Positions 51,909 through 61,813 of a stretch of DNA of 64,000 nucleotides are shown here, one piece after another; positions within the stretch are counted from its first letter, which is position 1; every line of letters begins with the position of its first letter. Both the position numbers and the translations under genes were made by a program. The notes under the pieces were generated by a model. That model worked only from the letters and a program-made list of their open reading frames with translations. It did not search any database and was not told the DNA's origin. Source of the stretch: Lactobacillus crispatus. Lineage in GTDB: Bacteria > Bacillota > Bacilli > Lactobacillales > Lactobacillaceae. The stretch lies in contig NZ_CP072197.1 in NCBI RefSeq assembly GCF_018987235.1, forward strand, positions 1,922,001 to 1,986,000, given 5' to 3'.

Positions 51909-52685
51909 CTACTTTATCGCATTATATATTTTCTTAAGTTTGTTCTTAATCCTTTTATTAACTGATCTTTTATCTGTAAAAGCTACAGGTAATTCCTTAA
52001 TTTTTACTTTTTTATGCTTTATCCAGATATTGAATAATCTTTCGGCAGCAAATCCAAACATTCGTTTGTTATAATCATTATATCTATTTAAATCAACTGT
52101 TGGTTCCAATAAAAATAAAATAGAAAATAACCATTCACAATATTTATCAAACAACTCTTTCCGACAAATTAACATATTAAAAAGATATTCATAATTTTGA
52201 TAATTTATTTCATCGAAATCATTCAAATATTCCGGATATTTACCCTTTATTATTTCTCTTATTGAACTCCATACTAAAGGATCATGTGAATAACAAAATT
52301 GCTGTCCGACTGTTTTATTATTAAGAAAAGAATATTTTTTTGGTACTAAAATATCATATTTTTTTAGATACTTTTTCACATCATCCTCATTTATTAATTC
52401 TTTTCGTTTACCATTATTTTCTTTTATAAAATATCTTCTATAATGATCTATACCGATTACATCATCTTTATAATTTTTCCAAATCCAATATAACCCAGTT
52501 AATTCACAATAACTTTGATTTTTTAATGAAATATTTATATCAGTATTATCCTTTAATGCTCCTGTATTACTTTTATTTCCATTCTCTACACCTACAGTTA
52601 AAGTAACATAAATATCCGGTACATTTTCAAATTTATTTTTATATGGTTTATGTGCAATAACAAATATTTTCAATTTTTTCTCCAA
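51909..52685 (-). CDS. DUF4422-family glycosyltransferase
   Basis: A 258-residue cytoplasmic protein. KIFVIAHKPYK at the start, SYCELTGLYWIWKN and GIDHYRRYF are the landmarks of DUF4422, found in polysaccharide loci and taken to be glycosyltransferases. It lies between the polymerase gene (4-base gap) and a GT4 gene (14-base gap). The sugar is unknown. Confidence 0.8.
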   Translation of the reverse strand: MEKKLKIFVIAHKPYKNKFENVPDIYVTLTVGVENGNKSNTGALKDNTDINISLKNQSYCELTGLYWIWKNYKDDVIGIDHYRRYFIKENNGKRKELINEDDVKKYLKKYDILVPKKYSFLNNKTVGQQFCYSHDPLVWSSIREIIKGKYPEYLNDFDEINYQNYEYLFNMLICRKELFDKYCEWLFSILFLLEPTVDLNRYNDYNKRMFGFAAERLFNIWIKHKKVKIKELPVAFTDKRSVNKRIKNKLKKIYNAIK

Positions 52686-52699
52686 ATATACTTAATGAA

Positions 52700-53827
52700 T
52701 TAACCAATTATTAGCCGTTGTACTTTATCAGATTCCAATCTTATATCAAAACCCTTTTCTTCAAAATTCCTTTCTATTTTTTTATTATTTTCTCTTTTCA
52801 ATTTTTTATGCAAATATAAACTCAAGATTTCATTAGCCCAAATCTCAGGATCATCTTTTAAACTCAATAATTTTAGATTATTATTGATTATTGATTGTTT
52901 CGGTACCACTGCCTTATTTACAATCATAGTTATACCATTTGCTTGTGCTTCTACTGCTGTTAACGGTAAACCTTCATATAACGATGTAAGTAGCAAAAGA
53001 TCAAAAGAACTATACCAATCATTAACATTTTTTTGTACACCCGCAAATATTACGTTTTTTTCTATTTTTAGTTCTTTTACCTTTTTGCGTAATATTTTTT
53101 CATCTTCTCCTTGACCTAACAAAATCAATTTTGAATTAGGTATTTTCTTTGATAGCTTTTGCATGATTTTCAAAGAAAATATTTGATTTTTTTGTTGAGT
53201 CAACCTGCCTACATTACCCAAAACTAAAGAATTATTTAAATCATATTTATCACGAATTTTTCTTCTACCATTCAAATTAAATTCAAACTCTTTTACATTT
53301 ATTGCATTGTTGATAATCTTAACTTTATTATATAACTCTGGAGGAAATAACCATTTTTTAGCATTTTCTGAGCATGCCCAAAAATCAGTCCCATATTCAA
53401 TTATTCTTTTTTTATTTATTTTATGTCTAATATTATCAATTACGCCCACTTTGCTACTCCATTTAGAATTATGGCTATGAATAATTATTTTAGGAACTTG
53501 CATCTTTTTCGCTAATTTAATTAATTCTATATTTTTCAAATCTAAAGTATTAAACCATATACAATCATAGTTCGGAAAAATTTTTCTAGTAACGGTCTTA
53601 AGTCTTATAAAATGCCTTACAGGATTTTTCTTTATTGTGGGCATATTTAGTATATAGATTCTTCCTCCCCATGCTTTTATCCTATTTTCAAAAGCTAACG
53701 GTTCTGGATCATTTCCCAAAATATCTACTTGTATCTTTTTATTATCAAATTGACTACAATAATTTGTAATAAATCTTTCTATTCCACCTGGATTACTTCC
53801 ATATCCGACTACCAGAATCTTGTACAT
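52700..53827 (-). CDS. Glycosyltransferase family 4 protein
   Basis: A 375-residue GT-B enzyme. The N-terminal glycine loop is VVGYGSNPGGIERFITNY; the C-terminal donor domain has LGNVGRLTQQKNQIFSLKI and the EX7E motif EGLPLTAVEAQ. It adds one hexose-type sugar to the growing lipid-linked unit; donor unknown. It is AT-rich like its neighbours. Confidence 0.88.
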   Translation of the reverse strand: MYKILVVGYGSNPGGIERFITNYCSQFDNKKIQVDILGNDPEPLAFENRIKAWGGRIYILNMPTIKKNPVRHFIRLKTVTRKIFPNYDCIWFNTLDLKNIELIKLAKKMQVPKIIIHSHNSKWSSKVGVIDNIRHKINKKRIIEYGTDFWACSENAKKWLFPPELYNKVKIINNAINVKEFEFNLNGRRKIRDKYDLNNSLVLGNVGRLTQQKNQIFSLKIMQKLSKKIPNSKLILLGQGEDEKILRKKVKELKIEKNVIFAGVQKNVNDWYSSFDLLLLTSLYEGLPLTAVEAQANGITMIVNKAVVPKQSIINNNLKLLSLKDDPEIWANEILSLYLHKKLKRENNKKIERNFEEKGFDIRLESDKVQRLIIG

Positions 53828-53859
53828 TTCAAAGTCCTATTCCATAACACATTATATTA

Positions 53860-54864
53860 TTAATTCTTAATAGAGTTTATTTTTTTTACATTTTTCTTCA
53901 ATTGAACATACTTTTTTATCAATTTTAACCAACTATGTTCAATCGCAGCTATTTTTAGTCTATTAAACGCTGATATATTTTTATTATCAGGTTTAATTTT
54001 ATATATAAATTTTTCAAAAAATTTTTTATACTTTTCTGCTTCTTTATAGCTGTTATCAACTATATGTGAATATATTTCAAAAATATTTTTACAATATTCG
54101 TTGTCAATATTACTACTTATATTTTCTAAATTATTTGAATCTATTTTTTGTAGAATATTTTTACGTAAATTCCATATATAATACATGTCATCAAGATTAT
54201 TTTTTAACTTTAATTTTTCTCTTTCTACCCCCGTACTATAGCTATATAAATAAACATACAGAATTTTATCTATATATATTGTACTAGGATTTGATAATAG
54301 CAATTTAACAATGAAATCTAAATCCTCACCATTAACGTGAGATGTATCAAAATATATATTATTTTTCTGTAAAAATTTTCGATTATACACCTTAGAAAAT
54401 ACCCAATTTAAAATTCCATTTTCTAGTGTTTTTTCTAATAATTGCTTACCTTCAAATACATTATTGCTGATACAATTATTTAGTATTACTTTATGTGATT
54501 TATTATAATCAACATTAGTTTTTTGTACATTGAATATGACTAAATCACATTGTGAACACAAATCTTCACTTGATATTATTGGACATATATAATCATCCGC
54601 ATCTACAAAAGTAATGTATTTTCCCTTAGCCTTTTTTATTCCAAAATTTCTAGCTGCACTTACACCTGAATTATCTTCATAATAATAATTCAATCCATTA
54701 TTAATACAGATTTCTTTATATATTTTTCCCATATTTGGTGAAGATCCATCATCAACCACAATAATTTCATATGTAATATTCTTTACTTTAAGGATTGATG
54801 AAATACATCTTTTAAATTGTTCTTCCGACTTATTGTAAAGGGGGATAATAAAACTCAAATCCAT
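53860..54864 (-). CDS. Glycosyltransferase family 2 protein
   Basis: A 334-residue GT-A enzyme. SFIIPLYNKSEEQFKRCI, VVDDGSSPN, SAARNFGIKKAKGKYITFVD with the metal-binding DADD, and the GEDLDFIVKLL acceptor-side acid are all visible. It transfers one sugar; the donor is unknown. The gap of 32 bases to the next gene and 24 bases to the previous one fits a single operon. Confidence 0.9.
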   Translation of the reverse strand: MDLSFIIPLYNKSEEQFKRCISSILKVKNITYEIIVVDDGSSPNMGKIYKEICINNGLNYYYEDNSGVSAARNFGIKKAKGKYITFVDADDYICPIISSEDLCSQCDLVIFNVQKTNVDYNKSHKVILNNCISNNVFEGKQLLEKTLENGILNWVFSKVYNRKFLQKNNIYFDTSHVNGEDLDFIVKLLLSNPSTIYIDKILYVYLYSYSTGVEREKLKLKNNLDDMYYIWNLRKNILQKIDSNNLENISSNIDNEYCKNIFEIYSHIVDNSYKEAEKYKKFFEKFIYKIKPDNKNISAFNRLKIAAIEHSWLKLIKKYVQLKKNVKKINSIKN

Positions 54865-54888
54865 ATTTTTTCTCTTTCATACTTTACA

Positions 54889-55968
54889 TTACGATTCAAA
54901 TATTTTTTTAAGAAATTGCGCCGAATTCTTCATATCAAAGCCAGCTACTTCTATTTTCCTTCCAACATTCTTTCTAACAACAGAGCTCTGAGCTATATTC
55001 CTTAAATTAGTCTCCCATTCATTAATATCTGATAAATTAATGAATTTAACAAGATTAGTAACTTTTACTTCTTTAGAAACATTAGCTGATAATAATGTCT
55101 CCAATCCACTTGCCTGCGCCTCTATTGCAGCAACACTCAGTCCTTCCCACAAAGATGGCATTACAAAAACATCACAAGCTTGTAAAAGATTGGCTATATC
55201 ATGTCTAGTACCTAAAAAAAGCACTCTATCAGCTAATCCCATATTTTGAACACTTTTTTGTATCTCAGGCTTTAAAACGCCATCACCTATCAATATTAAT
55301 ACAGCATTAGGATCATCTAATTTCGAAAATATTTTAAGTAGAAATTTGTGATTTTTTTGCTCTCTAAAAGCACCAACATGTCCTATTACAAACTTACCTT
55401 TTAGTCCTAATTGTTCTCGCGTTTTAACTCTAACTTCAGGATTATAAACATAATCTTGAGTAATTATACCATTTTTTATAATTTTTACATTTTTACTTTG
55501 ATAATCTTTACCAAACATCCACTCTGCTGCAGTATCCGAACAAGCAAAGCGATAATCACTTAACTGGCATAACTTTTTTCTATTGAATTTATGCAGCACA
55601 ATAGCAATTTTAGAACCGCCACTTGGACTCGTATTATGTGAATGAACTATTAATTTTGCATGTGAATACTTCTTCACCATAACTGGCAATAAAATATTTG
55701 CCGCAGAATTTTTATGCACATATACAAAATCATAATTATTTTCTTTAAGTAATTTTTTTACAAACTTAGAATATTGTAGGGGATCAGCGGGTACCTTGTA
55801 GATTGTTACACCTAGTCCTTTTAGTTCGTTCTCTAAATACGGATTGTTGCCTTTCATCAACATATCAAAATGGATATTCGTCATGTCCATTGACTTGGTT
55901 AAATTCAACAAAAAAGATTCAATACCACCGATATTAGATTGAAGTTCACTATGTAATACTTTAATCAT
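54889..55968 (-). CDS. Glycosyltransferase family 4 protein
   Basis: A 359-residue GT-B enzyme. Acceptor-side loop SNIGGIESFLLNL; donor side IGHVGAFREQKNHKFLLKI and EGLSVAAIEAQASG (EX7E). It overlaps the following-upstream gene by eight bases. It is similar in design to the gene at 52700 (both have HSHN and IYKVP-like early motifs), so the two may be old paralogues. Confidence 0.88.
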   Translation of the reverse strand: MIKVLHSELQSNIGGIESFLLNLTKSMDMTNIHFDMLMKGNNPYLENELKGLGVTIYKVPADPLQYSKFVKKLLKENNYDFVYVHKNSAANILLPVMVKKYSHAKLIVHSHNTSPSGGSKIAIVLHKFNRKKLCQLSDYRFACSDTAAEWMFGKDYQSKNVKIIKNGIITQDYVYNPEVRVKTREQLGLKGKFVIGHVGAFREQKNHKFLLKIFSKLDDPNAVLILIGDGVLKPEIQKSVQNMGLADRVLFLGTRHDIANLLQACDVFVMPSLWEGLSVAAIEAQASGLETLLSANVSKEVKVTNLVKFINLSDINEWETNLRNIAQSSVVRKNVGRKIEVAGFDMKNSAQFLKKIFES

Positions 55969-57088
55969 TTAATAACCTCAAATACATTTGAATACTTTCA
56001 TGAGTTAATCTGATAGCATTGTACTTTTCATTTACTATCTGCTCAGCATTATTGATCAATTGTCTTATTAAGCTAGATTCATCAAATAATTCATTTACAG
56101 CTTTGGAAACTGCTTCAAAATTATTTTTCCTTACTAAGATTCCATTTTCATTATTCTGAATAATATTTGGAATTGCATCAATATTAGTCGCAACTATAGG
56201 TACACCACAAGCCATATATTCTGGAAGAACTAAACCAAACCCTTCCCAACGTGACAGCAATGTTCCTACATTCATAATTTTCATATACGATGCAGGACTA
56301 TCAACCCAACCAGTAATCAAAAAGCTACTATCTAATCCATCTTCATGAATCATCTTTTTAATTTGATTGCGAAGTTCACCATCACCTACTAAGATGAAAT
56401 AAGCATTCGGAATTTCTTCTTTAATCAATTTAGCTGCTTTAACAAAAGTATCAGGCGCTTTCTGTTCCGACAATCTGCCAACTTGTCCAACAATAAAGGC
56501 ATCTTCAGGAATGCCGAGTTCTTTTCTAGTTTTGGACTTAGTATTCTTTATTTTCTCTAAATCAATACCATTATAGATAACCTGCAACTTGTTCGATTTA
56601 CAGATTTTCTCTCTTAAAGCTGACTCTCTTTCAGCATCTGAAATACATACAATCTTATCGCAAAAGTGGGCTGAAATTCGCTCAACCCATTTATACATTT
56701 CTTTTTTCTTAGGAGATTGTTGCATATTAAAAGCCCAACCATGAGGATTATAAATCACTTTATTATTAATCCCTAAGTCGGCAATTCGAGCTAGTGCACC
56801 AGCTTTACTAGAGTGAGCATATATAATGTCAGGTTTGATTTGCTTAATATAATGACGGATAGCTCTAACTGATTTAATATCAGCCTTGCTATCAATTTGA
56901 TGTGCCATTTTAATCACAATTACTCGATCAGCTAACTGCTTTATTCTTTCATAATCGTAATTTTGTGAACAAATCAGTATATTCTCAACTTGATTATGGT
57001 CAGTGTATTTAAATAGAGTTTCTAAGTATCGCTCTACTCCACCTGCAGCTTCTGCAACATGGAGAACGCGGGTTTTCTTTTTCATCAA
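55961..57088 (-). CDS. Glycosyltransferase family 4 protein (EpsF/CpsF-like)
   Basis: A 375-residue GT-B enzyme with VLHVAEAAGGVERYLETL, YNPHGWAFNM, VGQVGRLSEQKAPDTFVKA and EGFGLVLPEYMACGVPIVATN. The start overlaps the priming transferase stop by four bases. In streptococcal and lactobacillar loci a transferase at this position often adds the second sugar (for example rhamnose or galactose), which is only a positional inference. Confidence 0.88.
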   Translation of the reverse strand: MMKKKTRVLHVAEAAGGVERYLETLFKYTDHNQVENILICSQNYDYERIKQLADRVIVIKMAHQIDSKADIKSVRAIRHYIKQIKPDIIYAHSSKAGALARIADLGINNKVIYNPHGWAFNMQQSPKKKEMYKWVERISAHFCDKIVCISDAERESALREKICKSNKLQVIYNGIDLEKIKNTKSKTRKELGIPEDAFIVGQVGRLSEQKAPDTFVKAAKLIKEEIPNAYFILVGDGELRNQIKKMIHEDGLDSSFLITGWVDSPASYMKIMNVGTLLSRWEGFGLVLPEYMACGVPIVATNIDAIPNIIQNNENGILVRKNNFEAVSKAVNELFDESSLIRQLINNAEQIVNEKYNAIRLTHESIQMYLRLLND

Positions 57089-57738
57089 TACGCTCCATTA
57101 GGATGAATAACCACCCCAATTGTCTTAATAATCAACTTAAAATCTTCCCACAAGCCGGAATGGTTGATATAAACAATATCAAGCCAAACCATTTCGTCGA
57201 AGTCCGCTTCACTGCGGCGTGTTACTTGCCACAGACCAGTACAACCTGGCATAACTAGCAAACGTTGCTTGTCATAATCAGTGTACTCAGCTACTTCACT
57301 TGGCAAAGGTGGACGAGGGCCGACTAATGACATGTCACCAATCAGCACATTCCAAAGTTGTGGCAATTCATCAAGACTGTACTTACGAATCGTGTGACCG
57401 ATCTTGGTAATTCTTGGATCATTTTTGATCTTGAACATTGCTCCGTCAACTTCGTTTTCGTCTTCTAGTTGATCTAGCATTTGGTCAGCATTCACAACCA
57501 TTGAACGGAACTTCCACATCTTGAATGGCTTTTCATACTTACCAATTCGCTCTTGTGAATAAAAGGCCGGGCCACCATCTTCATGTCTTATTTTTATTAT
57601 CAGAAATAAAAATAACGGAGACAGTAAGATTAACCCAAGTGCACTAGCTAGTATATCAAATATACGCTTAATCGTATGATACACTGGACGTCCCTTAACT
57701 TTTGCCGGATTAACCTGTAGCTTCTCCATTACCATCAT
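57085..57738 (-). CDS. Priming sugar-phosphate transferase (undecaprenyl-phosphate)
   Basis: A 217-residue polyprenyl-phosphate hexose-1-phosphate transferase that starts each repeat unit on the lipid carrier. One membrane helix (IFDILASALGLILLSPLFLFL) is followed by the conserved FYSQERIGKYEKPFKMWKFRSM and DELPQLWNVLIGDMSLVGPRP with the catalytic Asp-Glu-like acids. I place the start at the ATG at 57738 or 57735 after TAAGAGGA; the longer frame has 13 extra codons of no similarity. Sugar (Gal or Glc) is not decidable. Confidence 0.92.
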   Translation of the reverse strand: MMVMEKLQVNPAKVKGRPVYHTIKRIFDILASALGLILLSPLFLFLIIKIRHEDGGPAFYSQERIGKYEKPFKMWKFRSMVVNADQMLDQLEDENEVDGAMFKIKNDPRITKIGHTIRKYSLDELPQLWNVLIGDMSLVGPRPPLPSEVAEYTDYDKQRLLVMPGCTGLWQVTRRSEADFDEMVWLDIVYINHSGLWEDFKLIIKTIGVVIHPNGAY

Positions 57739-57840
57739 ATTCCTCTTATACTCTAGTCTCTGATCTATTAAATACACTCTCTGTTAATATTACCACGCTC
57801 TATGCAGCTTAGATGCAAACTTGCATATTTACATCAAAAA

Positions 57841-58611
57841 TTAAAATAACCAGAACTTCTTTTTCTGCTTCAATGGGTGCCAATCCATCTGAACTGGGTC
57901 GCCATTGATGATACTTCTAGCATTATCTTGCCACTGCTGAGCTAGGTCTTGACTGAATTCTTGACTCATCTTTTTATAAGCTTCACTCAATTGATACTGC
58001 CGTCTTGGCAAGTCGTGTGCGTCGCTGGCAAAGGTACATCCCTGCCCCGCCGCAATCAACTTACGCGACATCTCTTCAATCTTCTTGCCAAAAATTCCAG
58101 TATAAGAACTAGCAGTAATCTGCACCAAGCATCCTTGCTCCAGCATCCCTTGCAAGATCTCGGGTTCCTTCAAGATGCGGCTATTGCGCTCCGGGTGCAC
58201 GATAATCGGCGTCACCCCGCGCTGCATGATCTTGAAGATCGTGTCTTGCGCATAAGTTGGCACATCTTCACTTGGAAATTCCAACAGCATGTAAGTACCG
58301 TCTTCATCACAGAACAAGATGTCATCGTTATCAAGCGCATCAATCAAGTCTCCCGACAAACGAACTTCCTGTCCGGGGAAGACTGTCAATGGGATCTTAG
58401 CTTCATCTAACTTTTTTTGGTAAAGATCAGTTAGCCAGATAATATCATCTTTATGATTCGTATAACGCCCATTCAGTGTATGCGGCGTACAAATTGCATG
58501 CGTTACGCCATCTTTTACCGCAGCCTTGGCTAACTTAATTGAAGTGTCCCAATCTTTTGAGCCATCATCAATGCCAGGCAAGATGTGGCAGTGAATATCG
58601 ACTAAAACCAT
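57841..58611 (-). CDS. Protein-tyrosine phosphatase, CpsB/Wzb PHP type
   Basis: A 256-residue manganese-dependent phosphatase that dephosphorylates the EPS kinase. PHP metal motifs are MVLVDIHCHILPGIDDGSKDW at the N-terminus, AICTPHTLNGRY, IVHPERN and ASDAHDLPRRQYQLSEAY. It overlaps the kinase gene by one base, so the two are coupled. Confidence 0.93.
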   Translation of the reverse strand: MVLVDIHCHILPGIDDGSKDWDTSIKLAKAAVKDGVTHAICTPHTLNGRYTNHKDDIIWLTDLYQKKLDEAKIPLTVFPGQEVRLSGDLIDALDNDDILFCDEDGTYMLLEFPSEDVPTYAQDTIFKIMQRGVTPIIVHPERNSRILKEPEILQGMLEQGCLVQITASSYTGIFGKKIEEMSRKLIAAGQGCTFASDAHDLPRRQYQLSEAYKKMSQEFSQDLAQQWQDNARSIINGDPVQMDWHPLKQKKKFWLF

Positions 58612-59396
58612 TATTGATCGTCACTCTTTTTTCTACCGAACAGGCCCTTTTTCTTCTCAGCGCCATATCCATAACCATAGCCATACCCGTAGCCGTAACC
58701 ATAGCCACCGTTTTCAGCTCTAATATCGTTCATAACGTAGCCTAGAATTCGAGCCTTAGCAAACTTCAGCATTTGCACAGCTCTAGTAATCCCAGCCTTT
58801 TGCGTAACACCTTGACGTACTACTAGAACTACACCATCAAGGTGACTAGCCAATTCTTGCGTATCAGACACTTCAAGAACAGGCGCCAAGTCAACGATAA
58901 CCATATCGTAATGTGACTTAACCAATTCAATGAAGGTTTCCATTCTACGTGAACCAATCAATTCAGCTGGGTTTGGTGGAATCGGACCAGAAGTCAAGAT
59001 TGACAAGTTTTCAATTCCACTTTCTTCAACCACATCATTTAAGTTGATTTCGTCAGCTTCTGAAGTAAGAACAGTTGTCAAACCAGTATTGTTCTTAACG
59101 TTGAATGTACTGTGCAAAGTTGGACGACGCAAGTCGGCATCAATTAATAAAGTCTTGCGTCCTGCTTGGGCATAAGTAATCGCCACGTTAGCCGTGACAG
59201 TTGACTTACCTTCACTAATGTTGGCTGAAGTAAAGGCTAAAGTATTAATTTCTTCATCAACTGCCATGAAGTTAATGTTAGTTCTAATTGTTCTAAATTG
59301 TTCAGCTACCGCACTACGAGGATCAGCAACTGTGATTAATTGGGCACCATGCTTAATCGTATCATCGGTACCACGTTTTTTTCTAAATAATGACAT
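58611..59396 (-). CDS. EPS tyrosine kinase, CpsD type
   Basis: A 261-residue bacterial tyrosine kinase. Walker A-like ISEGKSTVTANVAIT, Walker A' LLIDADLRRPTLH, Walker B VIVDLAPVLEVSDTQ. The C-terminal tail has the run GYGYGYGYGYGYG, the cluster of autophosphorylated tyrosines. It needs the membrane partner (Wzz-like, next gene upstream) for activity. The length of the YG run could vary by replication slippage. Confidence 0.93.
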   Translation of the reverse strand: MSLFRKKRGTDDTIKHGAQLITVADPRSAVAEQFRTIRTNINFMAVDEEINTLAFTSANISEGKSTVTANVAITYAQAGRKTLLIDADLRRPTLHSTFNVKNNTGLTTVLTSEADEINLNDVVEESGIENLSILTSGPIPPNPAELIGSRRMETFIELVKSHYDMVIVDLAPVLEVSDTQELASHLDGVVLVVRQGVTQKAGITRAVQMLKFAKARILGYVMNDIRAENGGYGYGYGYGYGYGYGAEKKKGLFGRKKSDDQ

Positions 59397-59410
59397 TCGC
59401 TTCTCCTTTC

Positions 59411-60289
59411 CTATACTCGACGGCTTCTACGCTTAGGGCCATTAGAATTCTTATTCTTTTTTCTAATGACAAATGATGATGACACATGGAAGTGTGACAC
59501 TTGACCCAAGTCAACTAAACCTAAGGTGTCAGTCAAGAATGCATCATCCTTAACTGTAGTGTCAGACATTTCACGAATTAAGACTACTGCGAAACTTAAA
59601 ACCAAGCCAATAACAAAGCCAGCCAAGGTAAAGAGCTTCACATTAGGTGATGATTGACTACCATCAGTTGCTGGCGCAACAATCGTAACGTTGTTAATGT
59701 TCATGATGTTAGGAATTTGATCTCTGAATGAACGCGCTACAGCGTTAGCTTCAACCTTTGCCTTTTCAGGTGTATCTGCAGTAGCAGAAATTGAGAAGAC
59801 CTGTGATTGTTGTTGGGTATTAACTGAAACGCTCTTAGCTAATTCGCTAGTAGAAACGCTGTAGCTCTTACCGCTACGTTCAACTACTTCTGGTTGAGCC
59901 TTTCTTACTAATACTCGGCGGCCCTCTTCATTAGTTCTGTACTTAGCAGGTCTAGCTTTTCTAACTACACGTACAGGGTTAGCCAAACGATCTGATGCGT
60001 CCTTCAAGATAACGTGACTAGTTACAATATCCTTATAGGTAGTAACCATTTGCATGTTAGCTTGTTGAGTATTATATGCCGCATTCGGGTCATTCTTGTT
60101 AGCCTTTTGGTTAACCAAGATCTGTGCATTAGAAGTATACTTTGGTGAAATAATAAAATTAGCGACGCTCCAGCCGACTAAAGCCAGACCGACACTCCAG
60201 ATAATCAGTGCCCAGATGTGGCGACGGCAAATTTGTAGCAATTGAGTAAGATCAATTGTATTTTCAGTTTGCTTTTGCTCTTGTTCCAT
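59411..60289 (-). CDS. Chain-length and kinase-activator protein, Wzz type
   Basis: A 292-residue protein with two membrane helices (about residues 26-50 and 218-240) around an extracellular helical domain, and a basic C-terminus. The start DLTQLLQICRRHIWALIIWS fits the Wzz domain and FTLAGFVIGLVLSFAVVLIRE the second helix with the usual Pro-less motif. It regulates polymer length and activates the CpsD-like kinase encoded next to it. Confidence 0.9.
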   Translation of the reverse strand: MEQEQKQTENTIDLTQLLQICRRHIWALIIWSVGLALVGWSVANFIISPKYTSNAQILVNQKANKNDPNAAYNTQQANMQMVTTYKDIVTSHVILKDASDRLANPVRVVRKARPAKYRTNEEGRRVLVRKAQPEVVERSGKSYSVSTSELAKSVSVNTQQQSQVFSISATADTPEKAKVEANAVARSFRDQIPNIMNINNVTIVAPATDGSQSSPNVKLFTLAGFVIGLVLSFAVVLIREMSDTTVKDDAFLTDTLGLVDLGQVSHFHVSSSFVIRKKNKNSNGPKRRSRRV

Positions 60290-60311
60290 TTACCTTTTCC
60301 TTTAATAACGA

Positions 60312-61364
60312 TTAATGATTCATAATATAGCTGGCCTTGTTAGCAGCTACCTTAACATGTGGCAATTCTAGCGCCGTTCTGATCTTGTCAGAAACTCGTT
60401 GACGCTCATCTTTACTTACCACTTCAATTTCCATTGTGCCAAACTTAGGGTTTTGCGTTTCTTTACTTACACCCTGAGCATGATCTTGAGAAAGATTGTT
60501 AGTGGCTTTTCTATAATCCATAGCAATCTTGTACATTTGATTCATGGTCAAGTCAGTTTGCATCTCGCTAGAAATGGAATTCAAGAAACTTGAATTAAGC
60601 AAAGTTGAAGGTGAAACAGACTTCTTAAGCAAGGCCATAATTACCAAGCGGTCACGCTCTTGTCTACCATAATCCTGACGAGGGTCACCATGACGAAGTT
60701 GGGCAAATGCTAAAGCCTTTTTACCATTCATATGATAAGTCTGGCCTTTGACAAAGCTATAACCCATATTGTTGAAAGTTAATGGAGAAGTTACATCAAT
60801 TCCCCCAACTTGGTCAATTGCCTTCTTCAAACCACCCATATTGATCATGATGTAGCCGTCAATTGGAACACTGTAATATTTATCAAGTGTCTTAATTGTT
60901 TCGCTAACCCCGCCCAATGTATAAGCTGAGTTAATCTTAGTTACACCATATTGTGGGTAATCTGGGAAGATTGCGTTTGAGTCACGTGGAATTGAGACAA
61001 TGCTTGTACTATTGGTCTTAGGGTTGATCGACATCATCATGATGGTATCAGTTCTACCCTTCCAGTGACGACCCATGGCACCAGTATCTGTACCTAATAA
61101 TAGGATATTAATTGGCTTTTTCTCATTCAGCAAATTATCAAGAGTACGTCCTTTATTACTCTTGGTAGTCTTAGCAACGGGAGTGTACATATTCTGCGTC
61201 GTATCACGCAAATTCTTGTAGATCACCCCGCAAACAAAAAGACCGACTACAATGATCACGCCAATAACAATCCAAAAACCGCGCCAGAACTTACGGTGAC
61301 GACGGTGGTGATGATGGCGATGACGATGTATCGGTTTATTACTTGATTCTGCGTTATTTTCCAT
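60312..61364 (-). CDS. LytR-CpsA-Psr (LCP) family protein
   Basis: A 350-residue membrane-anchored transferase that attaches polymers to peptidoglycan; in EPS loci it is the first gene. A His/Arg-rich cytoplasmic tail (residues about 12-25) and one helix (30-48) precede the LCP domain with ILLLGTDTGAMGRHWKGRTDT, SIPRDSNA and HMNGKKALAFAQLRHGDPRQDYGRQERDR (catalytic Arg residues). The operon promoter lies just upstream. A regulatory role is often assigned by name but attachment is the established activity. Confidence 0.92.
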   Translation of the reverse strand: MENNAESSNKPIHRHRHHHHRRHRKFWRGFWIVIGVIIVVGLFVCGVIYKNLRDTTQNMYTPVAKTTKSNKGRTLDNLLNEKKPINILLLGTDTGAMGRHWKGRTDTIMMMSINPKTNSTSIVSIPRDSNAIFPDYPQYGVTKINSAYTLGGVSETIKTLDKYYSVPIDGYIMINMGGLKKAIDQVGGIDVTSPLTFNNMGYSFVKGQTYHMNGKKALAFAQLRHGDPRQDYGRQERDRLVIMALLKKSVSPSTLLNSSFLNSISSEMQTDLTMNQMYKIAMDYRKATNNLSQDHAQGVSKETQNPKFGTMEIEVVSKDERQRVSDKIRTALELPHVKVAANKASYIMNH

Positions 61365-61394
61365 TTTAATCCTCTTAATCCTATAATCGTTATT

Positions 61395-61423
61395 ATTATA
61401 TACTCAAGAACCCATTTTGACCA
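61395..61423 (-). promoter_or_regulatory. Promoter of the EPS operon
   Basis: On the minus strand a perfect TATAAT (61395-61400) is preceded by 17 bases and TGGTCA (61418-61423), a weak -35 box. It lies 31 bases upstream of the first EPS gene. Confidence 0.55.
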
Positions 61424-61464
61424 CCCTTAAAAGGTTTACATGCGGCAAATACTTTGAGTAGAAA

Positions 61465-61497
61465 TGAAAAATGCATCCCTCAAAAATGGAATGCATT
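61465..61497 (-). terminator. Terminator after the YoeB-type pair
   Basis: Minus-strand stem AATGCATTCC with GGGATGCATT (one G-T pair) followed by TTTTCATTT, between the toxin gene and the EPS promoter. Confidence 0.75.
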
Positions 61498-61540
61498 GAT
61501 GCTGAATCATTGTATTTACTATGTATGTTTATTCCTTACT

Positions 61541-61813
61541 CTAACTATTTTTTCGATAATGTGATTTACATTCAATAATTGTAAAATTATTATCTTCCTC
61601 AGGAACATATACTAAACGATCAACGTCATTAATTCTTCTCGACCACAAACCTGACAAATCACCTTTTAAAGGCTCTGGTTTACCTATGCCTTCGAATAAT
61701 CCATCGCGTTGAATAGACTTAATTAATTTATTGATTCGTTTCAGCGTCTTCTTATCCTCTGTTTGCCAATTTACATACTCATTCCAAGCTTCATCTTTCC
61801 ATCTGACAGTCAT
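61541..61813 (-). CDS. Txe/YoeB-family mRNA interferase toxin
   Basis: A 90-residue RelE-superfamily toxin. KDEAWNEYVNWQTEDKKTLKRINKLI, GIGKPEPLKGDLSGLWSRRI, RLVY and the C-terminal CKSHYRKNS (catalytic His-Tyr ending) are all hallmarks of YoeB. The start overlaps the antitoxin stop (ATGA). It is intact. Confidence 0.93.
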   Translation of the reverse strand: MTVRWKDEAWNEYVNWQTEDKKTLKRINKLIKSIQRDGLFEGIGKPEPLKGDLSGLWSRRINDVDRLVYVPEEDNNFTIIECKSHYRKNS

